Of a stretch of 64,000 nucleotides of DNA, positions 33,235 to 42,544 are shown piece by piece. Position 1 is the stretch's first letter, and every line of letters starts with the position of its first letter. This stretch comes from JACKOB01 sp024234575 (GTDB lineage: Bacteria; Pseudomonadota; Gammaproteobacteria; Pseudomonadales; Oleiphilaceae). The notes beneath the pieces were generated by a model. It ran no database searches and was not told the origin of the DNA. It saw only the letters and a program-made list of their open reading frames with translations. The translations under genes and the position numbers were made by a program. Where the stretch lies: the NCBI GenBank assembly GCA_051208035.1, contig JBPJFZ010000019.1, positions 1-64,000 on the forward strand, read 5' to 3'.

Positions 33235-34476
33235 TTAGTTTAGCCGCTCAAAGTACTCACTTTCTAGCTCAGAGTATTCGAGCGGTGTTCCGTCATAATC
33301 GATGAATGTTTCACCGAATTGATCACGGAATATTTGGGATTCATCAGATGTAAGGGGGTTAGAATCAAGCTCTGTTTTAATGCGCTCTAGAAACTGTAAT
33401 ATTGAATCATCACCATTACCCAAGGTTTGAGTGATGTAATAAATTACTCCTGCGGCATACGGATATTTGTCGAACCACAGGCCCCCATTTAGTCCTGTTT
33501 GGACGATATTTTCTGAATGAGCGTTAAGTGTTATTTCACTATCAGTCAAGTATTCCGCAAGGCCCTCTGTAAACCAGCCATACTCGTAGCTTAGTTGAGG
33601 CGGCATATAGCTGTTTTGAATCACATGGATTAGTTCATGTTCGATAACGCGAGCATAAGGTTCAAAATTGTTGCTTTGATTGAACTCGTTCATTTGAGCT
33701 GGATTGGTTACTCTCAATCCCTCAGAACTGCTTACCGAAGCTATTCCCTCAAAATTACTTTTGTCTAAAATGCAGACATGGACTTTTTCTTCCCGAGTAA
33801 AATCTTCAAGAGATACACTTTCGCCGTTGAACGCAGCAACTCGAGCAACCGCATTACGTATTTCTACCTCACTTAAAGAGCGCCAATATTCTTCGGCTAT
33901 TTCATCTGACAGATAGGGAAAATAGCCATCAGATATTTGTTCATACCCATTGTCAGTCCATTCATGATGAAACTCTTCCTCTGTTGGCAGGTTTTCCAGA
34001 GGAATATCAAAATTTGGTTCTAGTTCGTAAATCTGTGGAACATTCTCTGAATTCTCAGGTTGCCACGCAAAAATGAGATAGTAGAAAGCTTGTTTCAGGT
34101 CGTAGCTAGCTCTGAACTCGATATATGAACTTAACTGTATACCGAAAGCTTCTGTGGCGTTTCTTAGGGCTTCTTCAGTTAAGGTTGCAACTAGCTGCAT
34201 CGAGCTTTCTTCAATACCAGGCTCGGCAAATATTCTCGTATTTTCGCTTTCTAGAAATTTGCTTTGCAGCGAGTATTGGCTGCACATTTCAACTTCTATT
34301 TCACCGGAGTTTTCTTTAACTTCGGTAGCAATCTGGCTAGACTGTGGGAAGTTGTCGACGGCTTCTTGAGTGCCCTCGCAGTGCCAGCAGCCTTCTTCCT
34401 CTTCAGGATCTTCGCCGCCGCAGGCAGAGAGAACCGAAGTAAGTAAAATGATCAACGTAATGTATTTATATTTCAT
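33235..34476 (-). CDS. Lipoprotein with HExxH metalloprotease motif
   Basis: 413 residues. A lipoprotein signal peptide ends at LTSVLSAC (Cys19), followed by an acidic linker. A zinc-protease signature HELIH lies at about 279-283 with WFTEGLAEYL about 30 residues later (Glu as third ligand), the gluzincin pattern. The rest is acidic with no known domain. It would sit on the periplasmic side of the inner membrane or in the outer membrane. It is island cargo with its own terminator. A role in envelope or phage surface interactions is conceivable but not shown by the sequence. Confidence 0.75.
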   Translation of the reverse strand: MKYKYITLIILLTSVLSACGGEDPEEEEGCWHCEGTQEAVDNFPQSSQIATEVKENSGEIEVEMCSQYSLQSKFLESENTRIFAEPGIEESSMQLVATLTEEALRNATEAFGIQLSSYIEFRASYDLKQAFYYLIFAWQPENSENVPQIYELEPNFDIPLENLPTEEEFHHEWTDNGYEQISDGYFPYLSDEIAEEYWRSLSEVEIRNAVARVAAFNGESVSLEDFTREEKVHVCILDKSNFEGIASVSSSEGLRVTNPAQMNEFNQSNNFEPYARVIEHELIHVIQNSYMPPQLSYEYGWFTEGLAEYLTDSEITLNAHSENIVQTGLNGGLWFDKYPYAAGVIYYITQTLGNGDDSILQFLERIKTELDSNPLTSDESQIFRDQFGETFIDYDGTPLEYSELESEYFERLN

Positions 34477-34588
34477 GATATCCCTATTCTTTGTTGGTTA
34501 AGAATTCCGTTGGCTTGTACAAAAGGTTTTTAACATATTTTCAGGAGCTTATCAGCGTTAAAAAGCTCTTAGATGAAAGTTTTGTTTT

Positions 34589-35728
34589 TTAAGGTGAGTT
34601 ACTTTGGCTTTTGTATTTCGGGTTTCTGCTCAGTACCTCTTGGATTGAGTCCAGGTGCATATAATCCCTTTCAGGAACATTGTTAGCACCCCGTTTATGA
34701 CTTGGTATCCCCATTTTTTTTCTTATTTTGGTCATGTACTCATCAATTGTTCGATCTCGTGGAATAACTTCTGCTGAACCTGATAGGTGATGGATTTTTT
34801 TTAACAAGGCTATGATTCTTTTTGGTCTTTCTGCTTCTCGGTTATGTTTAATATCTTCTAGCCAAATGTCTCTAGTGATCTCTTTCGCCATTTCGGCAAA
34901 GGATTTGAGGTGTCCTGGGTGCTGTATGCCCCCTTTTTTACCTTGCTTGCTTAAAGCTGCTCGACGCATTTTGTCTAGTTTGGTGCTGAGTTCACGGAAG
35001 CCTTGTAATCCTTGACTCTCATAATAATTAATCGCTTCAATTTCTGCTTCATGGGCATAGGTTTGAGACAGTAAAAGATGCTCGACAGACCCAAAGATCT
35101 GTTCATTCTTTTCTTGAAGCAACAAGAATTTGCTTAGGTGGAAAATCGATTCTAGCGCGTATAGGTTAAATGCGTTATTGATCGTCATCCTTTTTGTATT
35201 GCTTTGCTCGATACCCGAGCGCAGTTGCTCTAATTCAGATATATTGAGCTCTGATTGGTCAAGCCCGATTTGCTTTAGTTTATGTATTTCGGCTTTCGCT
35301 AGATACACAAGCTCCAAAAAATCATCCTCTTCATCAGAACTATAGGAAGATAGCTGCTCATTCTCGAGCACAAATAAATTGGAAGATAGTAACGTTATAT
35401 CTGAGCGGGTTGAGGTGAATGTTTGTCCGAGAGAAGAATTCAGCGCGGGAGGTTCTCTGTGTTCATTCAAGTACAGAGTGTTGACTATCTCTCGCGCCAT
35501 GGTAGCTTCAAGAAGGTTTGCCTTATGCTCATTTATTGAGTCATTTAGGTTGATGAAAGGGCAGTCCTCCGGCAATGTAAGATAGTTAAAACCTGGCGCT
35601 TTAATAATGTTATGCGCCAGGATAACTTCCTGTTGGACATCTTCGTTTTTTTCAAACTCTGCTGCTAAGGAGGAAAGCTCCTCCAGGCTATAGAGATCTG
35701 CGTTTTTCATCGACCTTCTTCTTTGCAT
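34589..35728 (-). CDS. Hypothetical protein, 379 aa
   Basis: Not recognised. The ATG at 35710 (MKNADLYSLEELSSL) may be the true start; the 35728 start lies inside the integrase gene's last codons. It is mostly helical and rich in Glu, Leu and Ser, with a lysine-rich region (RRAALSKQGKKGG) at about 262-274 and a conserved-looking basic C-terminus ending in SNSP. It overlaps the integrase end by about 41 bp, so it may be expressed with the integrase. Confidence 0.6.
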   Translation of the reverse strand: MQRRRSMKNADLYSLEELSSLAAEFEKNEDVQQEVILAHNIIKAPGFNYLTLPEDCPFINLNDSINEHKANLLEATMAREIVNTLYLNEHREPPALNSSLGQTFTSTRSDITLLSSNLFVLENEQLSSYSSDEEDDFLELVYLAKAEIHKLKQIGLDQSELNISELEQLRSGIEQSNTKRMTINNAFNLYALESIFHLSKFLLLQEKNEQIFGSVEHLLLSQTYAHEAEIEAINYYESQGLQGFRELSTKLDKMRRAALSKQGKKGGIQHPGHLKSFAEMAKEITRDIWLEDIKHNREAERPKRIIALLKKIHHLSGSAEVIPRDRTIDEYMTKIRKKMGIPSHKRGANNVPERDYMHLDSIQEVLSRNPKYKSQSNSP

Positions 35729-36914
35729 TTTCTTTTAGTGAGTCTAAATAATCTGACCATTCTTGCATCATTCTAACGCGTTCTTGCAAGTGGGTGGTTC
35801 TATTATAAGCCCTACCATTTACGTCGCGGACAGCGTGGGCCAGTTGGTGTTCGATAAAATCAATACGAAATCCGAGTTCTTCATCTAACAGCGTTCGCGC
35901 TGTGGATCTGAAACCATGTGGACATACCGTATCGTTATCATAACCCATTGATCTGAAGGCTGTACGAACGCCATTGTCTGACAAGGGGCGAGATGTTCCT
36001 CTGGCGCTAGGGAACACATAAAGGCTCCTTTTTGGACTTATTTGCGAGTATTCTTCAAGAATTGCGAAGGTTTGCGTACTTAGAGGAACAATATGTGGAA
36101 AGTCCATTTTCATTATGCCCTCCGGCACCTCAATGCGCTTTTCTTTCCAGTTAATGTCAGACCATGTTAAATGCCTGAGCTCGCCTGGGCGTAAGAAAAA
36201 ATGGGGGGTTAGTAGTAGGGCGGTCTTAACAACAATTCCGCCATCATATTGATCCATTGCATAGAGTAACTCACCAAGTTCGTCCGGTGATGTTATGGCT
36301 GCGCGGTGTTTTTCTTTGGGGGTTTTTAGCGCCCCCTTAAGATCAACGCTGCAATCTCTATCCGCTCGACCTGTTGCCACGGCATATCTGAGGATTTGGC
36401 CGACAGTCTGCTTGGCCCGATGAGCAGTCTCTAAATTGCCTTTATTTTCAATTTTCCTGAGTGGCACCAGTAATTCGTTTGCTGAAATGCTTCTTACTTC
36501 GTGGGATCCCAGAAGTGGGAAAATATCTCGTTCTAGTAAGCGCCATGCTCGTTTTCGGTGTCCTTCCGATTTATCTCCCATCTTTACCTCAAACCATTCT
36601 GTCGAAATGGCTCTTAGGGTGTTTTGAGCATCTTCTATTTGGTTGATGCGTCTAACCTTTTTTATCTGCGATGGATCTTCTCCAGCTGCAATTAACTTCT
36701 TCGCTTCGGACGTTTTTTCCCTCGCTTGTGCAAGACTTACGTCTGGATAAACACCGAGTGCTATAGTTTTCTGTTTGTTTAAGTGCCTGTACGACAGACG
36801 CCAATACTTTCCGCCAGTCATTTTGACGAGTAAATATAGTCCTCTACCGTCACTGTATTTTGCGTCTTTTGATCCTGGCTTTACTTTCTCTACTTTAGTT
36901 GCTGTTAGCTTCAT
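35688..36914 (-). CDS. int: P4-type tyrosine integrase
   Basis: 408 residues. The N-terminal DUF4102-like arm-binding domain is at about 1-90 (MKLTATKVEKVKPG, YSDGRGLYLLV), followed by a core-binding domain. The catalytic residues are visible: Arg in LRPGELRHL (about 241), HGFRSTAR (HxxR, about 333-336), His in EHQLAH, and Tyr in GRAYNRT (about 369). P4-type integrases target tRNA 3' ends. This one lies 350 bp from tRNA-fMet and is transcribed away from it, so it is responsible for the 33-kb island. Confidence 0.93.
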   Translation of the reverse strand: MKLTATKVEKVKPGSKDAKYSDGRGLYLLVKMTGGKYWRLSYRHLNKQKTIALGVYPDVSLAQAREKTSEAKKLIAAGEDPSQIKKVRRINQIEDAQNTLRAISTEWFEVKMGDKSEGHRKRAWRLLERDIFPLLGSHEVRSISANELLVPLRKIENKGNLETAHRAKQTVGQILRYAVATGRADRDCSVDLKGALKTPKEKHRAAITSPDELGELLYAMDQYDGGIVVKTALLLTPHFFLRPGELRHLTWSDINWKEKRIEVPEGIMKMDFPHIVPLSTQTFAILEEYSQISPKRSLYVFPSARGTSRPLSDNGVRTAFRSMGYDNDTVCPHGFRSTARTLLDEELGFRIDFIEHQLAHAVRDVNGRAYNRTTHLQERVRMMQEWSDYLDSLKENAKKKVDEKRRSL

Positions 36915-37007
36915 TTTGATCCTCTTGCTTTAGTTAGATAGTCAGGAGGACACACATGAATGCCCTCGGACAGTTGGTGTGTTTTATGGTTGCAGGCTTT
37001 TGACGGA

Positions 37008-37042
37008 ATAAAAACGCGGTTAAGCCGCTTGACCGAGTAATT
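37008..37042 (-). repeat. 35-bp hairpin repeat, integrase copy
   Basis: Identical to 33057-33091. It lies about 95 bp upstream of the integrase ATG, so the integrase and alpA share this element. Confidence 0.7.
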
Positions 37043-37127
37043 GAACAGCAGAAAATAAAGTTAGCGTTGGTGTTGGTTTTAAAAGGGAAGGGGGTGTTTG
37101 TTGGTACTTGACTCAATTGGGGCGACG

Positions 37128-37152
37128 GGTACCAACACTTGTACCAACAAAT
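37128..37152 (+). promoter_or_regulatory. Candidate integrase arm sites, right
   Basis: GTACCAACA occurs twice (37128 and 37141), in the same orientation as the pair at 4351-4369, about 110-135 bp inside the right junction. See the left pair for the reasoning. Confidence 0.45.
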
Positions 37153-37193
37153 GTTTTGGTTTGGTAGGGATGTCCTGGGATTCCTGGAGACAC

Positions 37194-37223
37194 AAAAAAA
37201 CCGTAAACCCAATGGGAATACGG
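37194..37223 (-). terminator. Island-borne terminator for tRNA-fMet
   Basis: On the minus strand CCGTA-TT-CCC-ATT-GGG-TT-TACGG is followed by seven T residues, about 40 bp after the tRNA 3' end. It replaces the original tRNA terminator, which is now at 4229-4263, so integration keeps the tRNA transcription unit closed. Confidence 0.75.
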
Positions 37224-37261
37224 CTTTATCGTCAATGCATGTACTGTTCTTAGTACAAAAT

Positions 37262-37338
<77 letters not shown>

Positions 37339-37496
37339 TCAAACTGCGTAATTCGTTTTCGTTGTTCCTGTCTGGTATTCAGGAGCAACCCCTTAGCTTT
37401 CGCTTTGGGAAGTTATCGATTTTAAATCAACAACTTAAATAATTTCTTCGTTTTGCTTAGTTCGTGTTTCTGTGTGTCTCTAAGCAAGTGGCGCAC

Positions 37497-37525
37497 ATAA
37501 TACATACCGGTATTTGTAACGTCAA
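37497..37525 (-). promoter_or_regulatory. Likely promoter of tRNA-fMet
   Basis: On the minus strand TTGACG (37525-37520), a 17-bp spacer and TATTAT (37502-37497), then GTGCGCC. The G/C-rich discriminator is typical of stringently controlled stable-RNA promoters. The leader to the tRNA would be about 150 bases. Confidence 0.6.
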
Positions 37526-37631
37526 CACTTATCGCAAATAAATAATTCAACAAGTTGCCTACGCATTGTTACGTCTTTTTTAATTTGATTGACTACACTA
37601 TTAAGCAGAATGATAAATTGCGGGTAAATGA

Positions 37632-38723
37632 GTGGATTATCAGGCCAAGCTATCCATAGAAGAGCTGATTGCTTTAGCGCGACGCAACGAAGAAATCGCT
37701 AGTAAACTGTTTGAAATTGAAGTTCAGATAATGAACATTTCACGCAGCCGGGATTTCTTTGAGAAACTTTTGCGTCTGGTGCAAGAGTCATTTGGCATTG
37801 AATACGTATGGATTACGCTTACAGAGAGCGCCGTGGCGAACCAGTTGGCAGGGATGGTGGGTGTGCCAGATGTGCCGCTGCATGAAGCGCATATTTGCAA
37901 TACGGTTGATTTTCTTCGTATTTCCCAAAGCTCCCGCGAGCCTGTTTTAGTCAACGAGCAAATAGGGCGGTACCGGGCACTAGCGCCTGCCGGGCTGTGG
38001 AAAGATATCGGTTCTTTGGCTATTTTGCCGCTATTTGTGGGCGGCCATATGATTGGCAGCCTAAATTTTGGCAGTACTGATGCGACCCGCTATGACCCAA
38101 ATAAAGATCGCTTCTTCCTAAAGCAGTTAGCCGTAAAAACATCTATCTGTCTCGCCAGTGTGGTCGCTCATGAACGCGTTAGTTTTCTGGCCACCCGGGA
38201 TCCACTCACTTTATTGAAGAACCGCCGCGAGATGGAAGAAAGTCTCGAGCAAGAGATAAGCCGCAGTCGCAGGCATCGTTACCCGCTTTCGTTGCTGTTT
38301 ATTGACTGTGATGACTTCAAGCAGGTAAATGATACATGTGGCCACGATTGTGGTGATGTTTATCTAAAATTTGTTGCTGATATTCTGAATGACACGGTGC
38401 GCAAGGGTGATACTGCTTTTCGTTTTGCCGGTGATGAGTTTGTGGTGATATTGCCTAATCAGAATCGTTTTGGTGCTGAAAAAATTGCCGAACGGATTCG
38501 CGAGCAGCTGTCTCAGACCCCTCTTATTTATCAGGAAAAAACTGTACCTGTGAGGATTAGTTACGGCGCTGCCTCGACGGATGAGTTATCAGAAGTTACA
38601 GGCAAAACGCTGCTAAAAGCCGCCGATGCGCGGCTGTATTTAATGAAAGAGCAAAAGCCTTCAAAAAAAAAGACCACCGACAGTGAGTTAAATCACGCCT
38701 TCGATTCTTTGAATCAGTCATAA
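37632..38723 (+). CDS. GAF-domain diguanylate cyclase
   Basis: 363 residues from GTG 37632 (no ATG in frame). The N-terminus resembles the DUF484/GAF sensor (about 20-175, SKLFEIEVQIMNISRSRDFFEKLL). The GGDEF domain at about 185-345 has the active site FAGDEFVV (AGDEF variant of GGDEF, usually still active), FIDCDDFKQVND and RISYGAAS. It would make cyclic di-GMP in response to a signal sensed by the GAF part. No transmembrane helix, so it is cytoplasmic. No PleD-like inhibitory RxxD is obvious. Confidence 0.88.
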   Translation: MDYQAKLSIEELIALARRNEEIASKLFEIEVQIMNISRSRDFFEKLLRLVQESFGIEYVWITLTESAVANQLAGMVGVPDVPLHEAHICNTVDFLRISQSSREPVLVNEQIGRYRALAPAGLWKDIGSLAILPLFVGGHMIGSLNFGSTDATRYDPNKDRFFLKQLAVKTSICLASVVAHERVSFLATRDPLTLLKNRREMEESLEQEISRSRRHRYPLSLLFIDCDDFKQVNDTCGHDCGDVYLKFVADILNDTVRKGDTAFRFAGDEFVVILPNQNRFGAEKIAERIREQLSQTPLIYQEKTVPVRISYGAASTDELSEVTGKTLLKAADARLYLMKEQKPSKKKTTDSELNHAFDSLNQS

Positions 38724-38761
38724 CTTTAAATTCCACAGCAGCTTCTGCTTAAACGCCAACC

Positions 38762-39853
38762 TTAGCTTATTTCGATCTCAGGGCGCTCGCCCTCGCGATA
38801 TGCACCGGGGGTTAGTCCGGTCCATTTTTTAAAGGCGCGGTGAAATGTGCTGGGCTCGGTAAAGCCAACCAGTATTGCTATTTCGTTGATGGTGTATTCG
38901 CGTCGGCATAGATGGTAAATCGACATATCACGGCGCAGATTGTCCTTTATTTCCTGATAAGAGGTGTTTTCGTCTTTCAGGCGGCGACGCAAGGTTTGCG
39001 GGCTGACATTCAGTAAGCTTGATACTGCTTCGAAATCTGGCATATCGGCAGAGAGGTCTCGGCCAATTATTTTCCTAATTCTTGCCGTAAAACTATTGCT
39101 ATCGTCAGGTTTGGCAAGCAAGTCAGCCGGAGATGTCCTGAGAAATTTCCGTAACTCGATCTCGTCCCGCAGCACTGGCATTTGCAGGTAGCGGGTGCTA
39201 AAGCGAATGGCGGTTACGTCCTGGCAAAAGTGCAGCGGGCAGTGAAAAAGGTGCCGATACTCGCCAACATGCTCTGGGGATGAGTAGGTAAACGATGCTT
39301 CGTCTAAAATAATATGGGTGCCAATGAGCCAGCAACAGAGCCGGTGCCAGATAACCAGGAGGCTTTCCTGCAAGAAATGCATGGGGTCGTTAAGCTCTTC
39401 TTCAGAGCGGATGATGAGGCTGGCCTGGTTGTCGACGACTGATAATTCCAGGCTTATGGGTTTCTCAAACAGCGAATAAAACTGTGTGCCACGGCGAAAG
39501 ACACTTTCAAGGTTGGCGCTATGAATGACCAATTGGCACATGGTAGCAAAGGTGCCGGGTTTGGATCGATGCTTATAGAAACCCATAAACTCATCTTGCA
39601 TATCGTTCCAGAGAGCTTGCATGAGTCTGGTGTACTGTTTGCCGGTGACGCGAGCCTTTTTCTCTGAGAGCACGTCGGGGCTTATATTCGCTTTCAAAAG
39701 CATTGCTTTGGTATCAAACCCTTTTGCCTGTGCGCCACTTAAAGCTGCACGCAAAAAATGCTCGGAAATTGTAATGTCTTCCATGAATGATGCCTGGCTC
39801 TCTTGGTGAAGAAATCGAAAACTATCATACGAGGTTGCACAGGTTACCTGCAA
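38762..39853 (-). CDS. AraC-family transcriptional regulator
   Basis: 363 residues; ATG 39784 (MEDITISEHFLR) may be the better start because the first 23 residues look unlike the family. The N-terminal domain is the Arabinose_bd type of OruR/ArgR-like regulators (about 40-220). Two helix-turn-helix units lie at the end (about 255-350): FEAVSSLLNVSPQTLRRRL and NEIAILVGFTEPSTFHRAFKKWTG (by position). It is divergent from the CoA-transferase gene at 39988, which it probably controls. Confidence 0.88.
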   Translation of the reverse strand: MQVTCATSYDSFRFLHQESQASFMEDITISEHFLRAALSGAQAKGFDTKAMLLKANISPDVLSEKKARVTGKQYTRLMQALWNDMQDEFMGFYKHRSKPGTFATMCQLVIHSANLESVFRRGTQFYSLFEKPISLELSVVDNQASLIIRSEEELNDPMHFLQESLLVIWHRLCCWLIGTHIILDEASFTYSSPEHVGEYRHLFHCPLHFCQDVTAIRFSTRYLQMPVLRDEIELRKFLRTSPADLLAKPDDSNSFTARIRKIIGRDLSADMPDFEAVSSLLNVSPQTLRRRLKDENTSYQEIKDNLRRDMSIYHLCRREYTINEIAILVGFTEPSTFHRAFKKWTGLTPGAYREGERPEIEIS

Positions 39854-39987
39854 GTTGCTGATAACCGCACAGATGCTTGATTAAATCGGTTAATGCTTAT
39901 GAACGCTTTGCCTATTGTCTGGCATTGATCAGCGCACTAGCATGACAAGAAACTTGCCAAACTACAAAAACAAACGAGGGCGCGTAA

Positions 39988-41202
39988 ATGAGCGATAGAA
40001 TTCCTGCTGCTGATAAATCAAACCATGGGCCACTTAGTGGATTGAAAGTGCTGGATTTTTCAACCTTGTTGCCTGGGCCCTATGCGACCATGCTGTTGGC
40101 AGATATGGGGGCAGATGTGCTGCGCGTCGAGTCGCCAACCCGACTGGATCTGGTAAGGGTTTTACCTCCCTTGGACGGTAAGCAGTCTGCGGCTCATATG
40201 TTTCTTAATCGTGGTAAACGGTCTTTGGCGCTTGATCTCAAGAAGGATGGGGCGGCGGATGTTGTGAAAGCGCTTGTACGAGAGTATGACATCGTTGTCG
40301 AGCAGTTTCGCCCGGGAGTGATGGCACGATTAGGTATTGACTATGCATCCCTTAAGGCTATCAATTCCCGCCTTATCTACTGTTCGATCACAGGTTATGG
40401 TCAGACGGGGCCATACAAAGATAGAGCAGGGCACGATATTAATTATTTGGCGATTTCTGGTGTGGCGGGCTATAGCGGCAGAAAAACTGCAGGCCCATCG
40501 CTGATGGGCGTGCAGGTGGCGGATATTGCCGGTGGCTCGCATCATGCTGTGATGTCAGTGCTGGCTGCCGTGATTCATCGACAGGCTACTGGTGAAGGGC
40601 AAATGATAGATATCAGCATGACGGATGCTGCCTTCGCTCTTAATGCGATGAGCGGGGCGGCTTTTTTTATAGGGGGGAAAGACCCTCTGCCCGAAAGCGA
40701 GCCGCTTAACGGGGGAGGGTTCTATGATTATTATGAGACCCTTGATGGTCGTTTCTTGTCCGTTGGAGGGTTAGAGCCTCAATTCGTTAAGGCGCTATGT
40801 GAGGCGATGGGATCACCCGAGAGAACGATGCAGGGTATGAGCCAGCGGCCTCAGGATCAGCAAGATTTCAAACGTTTTTTGCGCGATAAAATTTCTTCCC
40901 GTAACTATGCCGACTGGCTGACGTTTTTTGCCGAACTCGATGTATGTGTGGAGCCTGTTTTAACGATGTCAGAGGCGGCTGAGCATCCGCAATTAATCGC
41001 GAGGTCAATGACTATCGGTGTGCCTAAAGCCGATGGCTCAGAGCAGAGACAGTTGGGGCACCCCTTAAAGTTCTCGTTAACACCTTGCGTGGCCAAGTAT
41101 GCTGGCGTGCCACTTGGCATTAATTCTGAAGAAGTTTTGCAGTCTTTAAATTTGCCAGATGACCTACTCGCTTCGCTGAAGCAGAGTAGAGTGTTTGGTT
41201 AA
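39988..41202 (+). CDS. CaiB/BaiF-type CoA transferase
   Basis: 404 residues of the class III CoA-transferase / alpha-methylacyl-CoA racemase family. Conserved LSGLKVLDFSTLLPGPYAT opens the protein (by position 17-35). FRPGVMARLGIDY and GYGQTGPYKDRAGHDINY hold the active-site Asp (about residue 150). It moves CoA between acids or epimerises acyl-CoA. The substrate is not readable from the sequence. A divergent AraC regulator suggests inducible catabolism. Confidence 0.88.
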   Translation: MSDRIPAADKSNHGPLSGLKVLDFSTLLPGPYATMLLADMGADVLRVESPTRLDLVRVLPPLDGKQSAAHMFLNRGKRSLALDLKKDGAADVVKALVREYDIVVEQFRPGVMARLGIDYASLKAINSRLIYCSITGYGQTGPYKDRAGHDINYLAISGVAGYSGRKTAGPSLMGVQVADIAGGSHHAVMSVLAAVIHRQATGEGQMIDISMTDAAFALNAMSGAAFFIGGKDPLPESEPLNGGGFYDYYETLDGRFLSVGGLEPQFVKALCEAMGSPERTMQGMSQRPQDQQDFKRFLRDKISSRNYADWLTFFAELDVCVEPVLTMSEAAEHPQLIARSMTIGVPKADGSEQRQLGHPLKFSLTPCVAKYAGVPLGINSEEVLQSLNLPDDLLASLKQSRVFG

Positions 41203-41325
41203 TTATTTTAGCCTGTGGTGCAGTTTGTTGCTAAGCAGGTGTGCTGACATTACCTGGGGTGGATGATTGGTCTTTTCTGCTGGGTAAATCAGGCTATAAT
41301 GACCGAAATTTTTAGGAGGGCAGGT

Positions 41326-41952
41326 GTGATAGACATAAATTTATATGCGCAGCGGTCGGCAGAAATTGTGGCGGCTGGCAGATTTCTCTACTCACGCGGA
41401 TGGTCACCGGCCACGAGCAGCAACTACTCTGCTCGCATCGATGCCCAACATATCGCGATTACAGTTTCTGGAAAGCATAAAGGGGAATTGACCGAAGCTG
41501 GCGTGATGGCAGTTGATCTTTCGGGAAATGCTGTGCTGTCTGCTTGCAAGTCTTCTGCTGAAACACTATTGCATACGGTTATCTATGAGCTTTTTCCTGA
41601 TGTCGGGGCTGTGTTGCACACCCACTCGGTGGGGGCAACGGTATTAAGTCGTGCGATGGTGGGTAAGTCGTCTTTACCGCTGCAGGATTATGAGTTGCAA
41701 AAGGCATTTTCAGGTCAGGTTACGCACGAGAACGAAATTATCATACCTATCTTCGAAAATACGCAAGATATCGCGGCATTAGCGGCACAAAGCAAAGACT
41801 ATTTTAGTAAAAACCCCGAAGTGCCTGCATACTTGATTCGTGGCCATGGTCTGTACACTTGGGGAAAAAATATGCAAGATTGCCTTCGTCATATAGAAGC
41901 GCTGGAGTTCTTGATTCAGTGTGAAATTGAAATGATCAGGATAAGCAAATGA
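41326..41952 (+). CDS. mtnB: Methylthioribulose-1-phosphate dehydratase
   Basis: 208 residues from GTG 41326, which has AGGAGGG 5 bp upstream; an in-frame ATG at 41299 lacks this. Class II aldolase fold with the zinc-binding HTHS at about 96-99 and a late His in IRGHGLYTWG. It dehydrates methylthioribulose 1-phosphate in methionine salvage. The next gene overlaps its stop by 4 bp (ATGA). Confidence 0.9.
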   Translation: MIDINLYAQRSAEIVAAGRFLYSRGWSPATSSNYSARIDAQHIAITVSGKHKGELTEAGVMAVDLSGNAVLSACKSSAETLLHTVIYELFPDVGAVLHTHSVGATVLSRAMVGKSSLPLQDYELQKAFSGQVTHENEIIIPIFENTQDIAALAAQSKDYFSKNPEVPAYLIRGHGLYTWGKNMQDCLRHIEALEFLIQCEIEMIRISK

Positions 41953-42500
41953 CAGTATTAAGAATTTATGACCTAAATGATAAGTCTCAGCCTGAAAAAA
42001 TAACGGATGATAGTGCTGAGATCGCAACGATTCTAAATGAGAAAGGTGTTCGCTTCGAGCATTGGCCAACCCGCGCACTGGCTGCTGGCGCCACAGCTGA
42101 AGACGTTATTGAGGCTTATGCTGATGAAATTTCGCGGTTGCAGGCAGAGTGTGGATTCAGCACGGCTGATGTTGTCAGTCTGACGCCATTGCATCCTGAC
42201 AAAGCTGCAATGCGACAAAAATTTTTGAGTGAGCACTGCCATGTAGAAGATGAAGTGCGCTTTTTTGTTGGCGGTCAGGGATTATTCTACCTGCATCTGC
42301 ACGATAAAGTTTATGTGGTTTTGTGTCAGCAGAACGATTTAATTAGCGTTCCTGATGGTACGCCACATTGGTTTGATATGGGGCCAGAGCCGGATTTTAC
42401 CTGTATTCGTCTGTTCTCCAATCCTGAGGGTTGGGTTGCTGAATTTACCGGTAATAAAATTGCCGATGAGATGCCTCGTTATGAACAGCTGGTCTTTTAA
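41949..42500 (+). CDS. mtnD: Acireductone dioxygenase
   Basis: 183 residues of the ARD cupin family. Metal ligands are in EHCHVEDEVRFFV (two His and Glu, about 93-105) and the late His in GTPHWFDMG (about 137). It oxidises the acireductone formed by MtnC to the keto acid precursor of methionine. In the order mtnB-mtnD-mtnC. Confidence 0.93.
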   Translation: MTVLRIYDLNDKSQPEKITDDSAEIATILNEKGVRFEHWPTRALAAGATAEDVIEAYADEISRLQAECGFSTADVVSLTPLHPDKAAMRQKFLSEHCHVEDEVRFFVGGQGLFYLHLHDKVYVVLCQQNDLISVPDGTPHWFDMGPEPDFTCIRLFSNPEGWVAEFTGNKIADEMPRYEQLVF

Positions 42501-42544
42501 GTAAAGATCGCCGCCGTTTCAGCAGGCGCCTGATGGAGAGTTAC

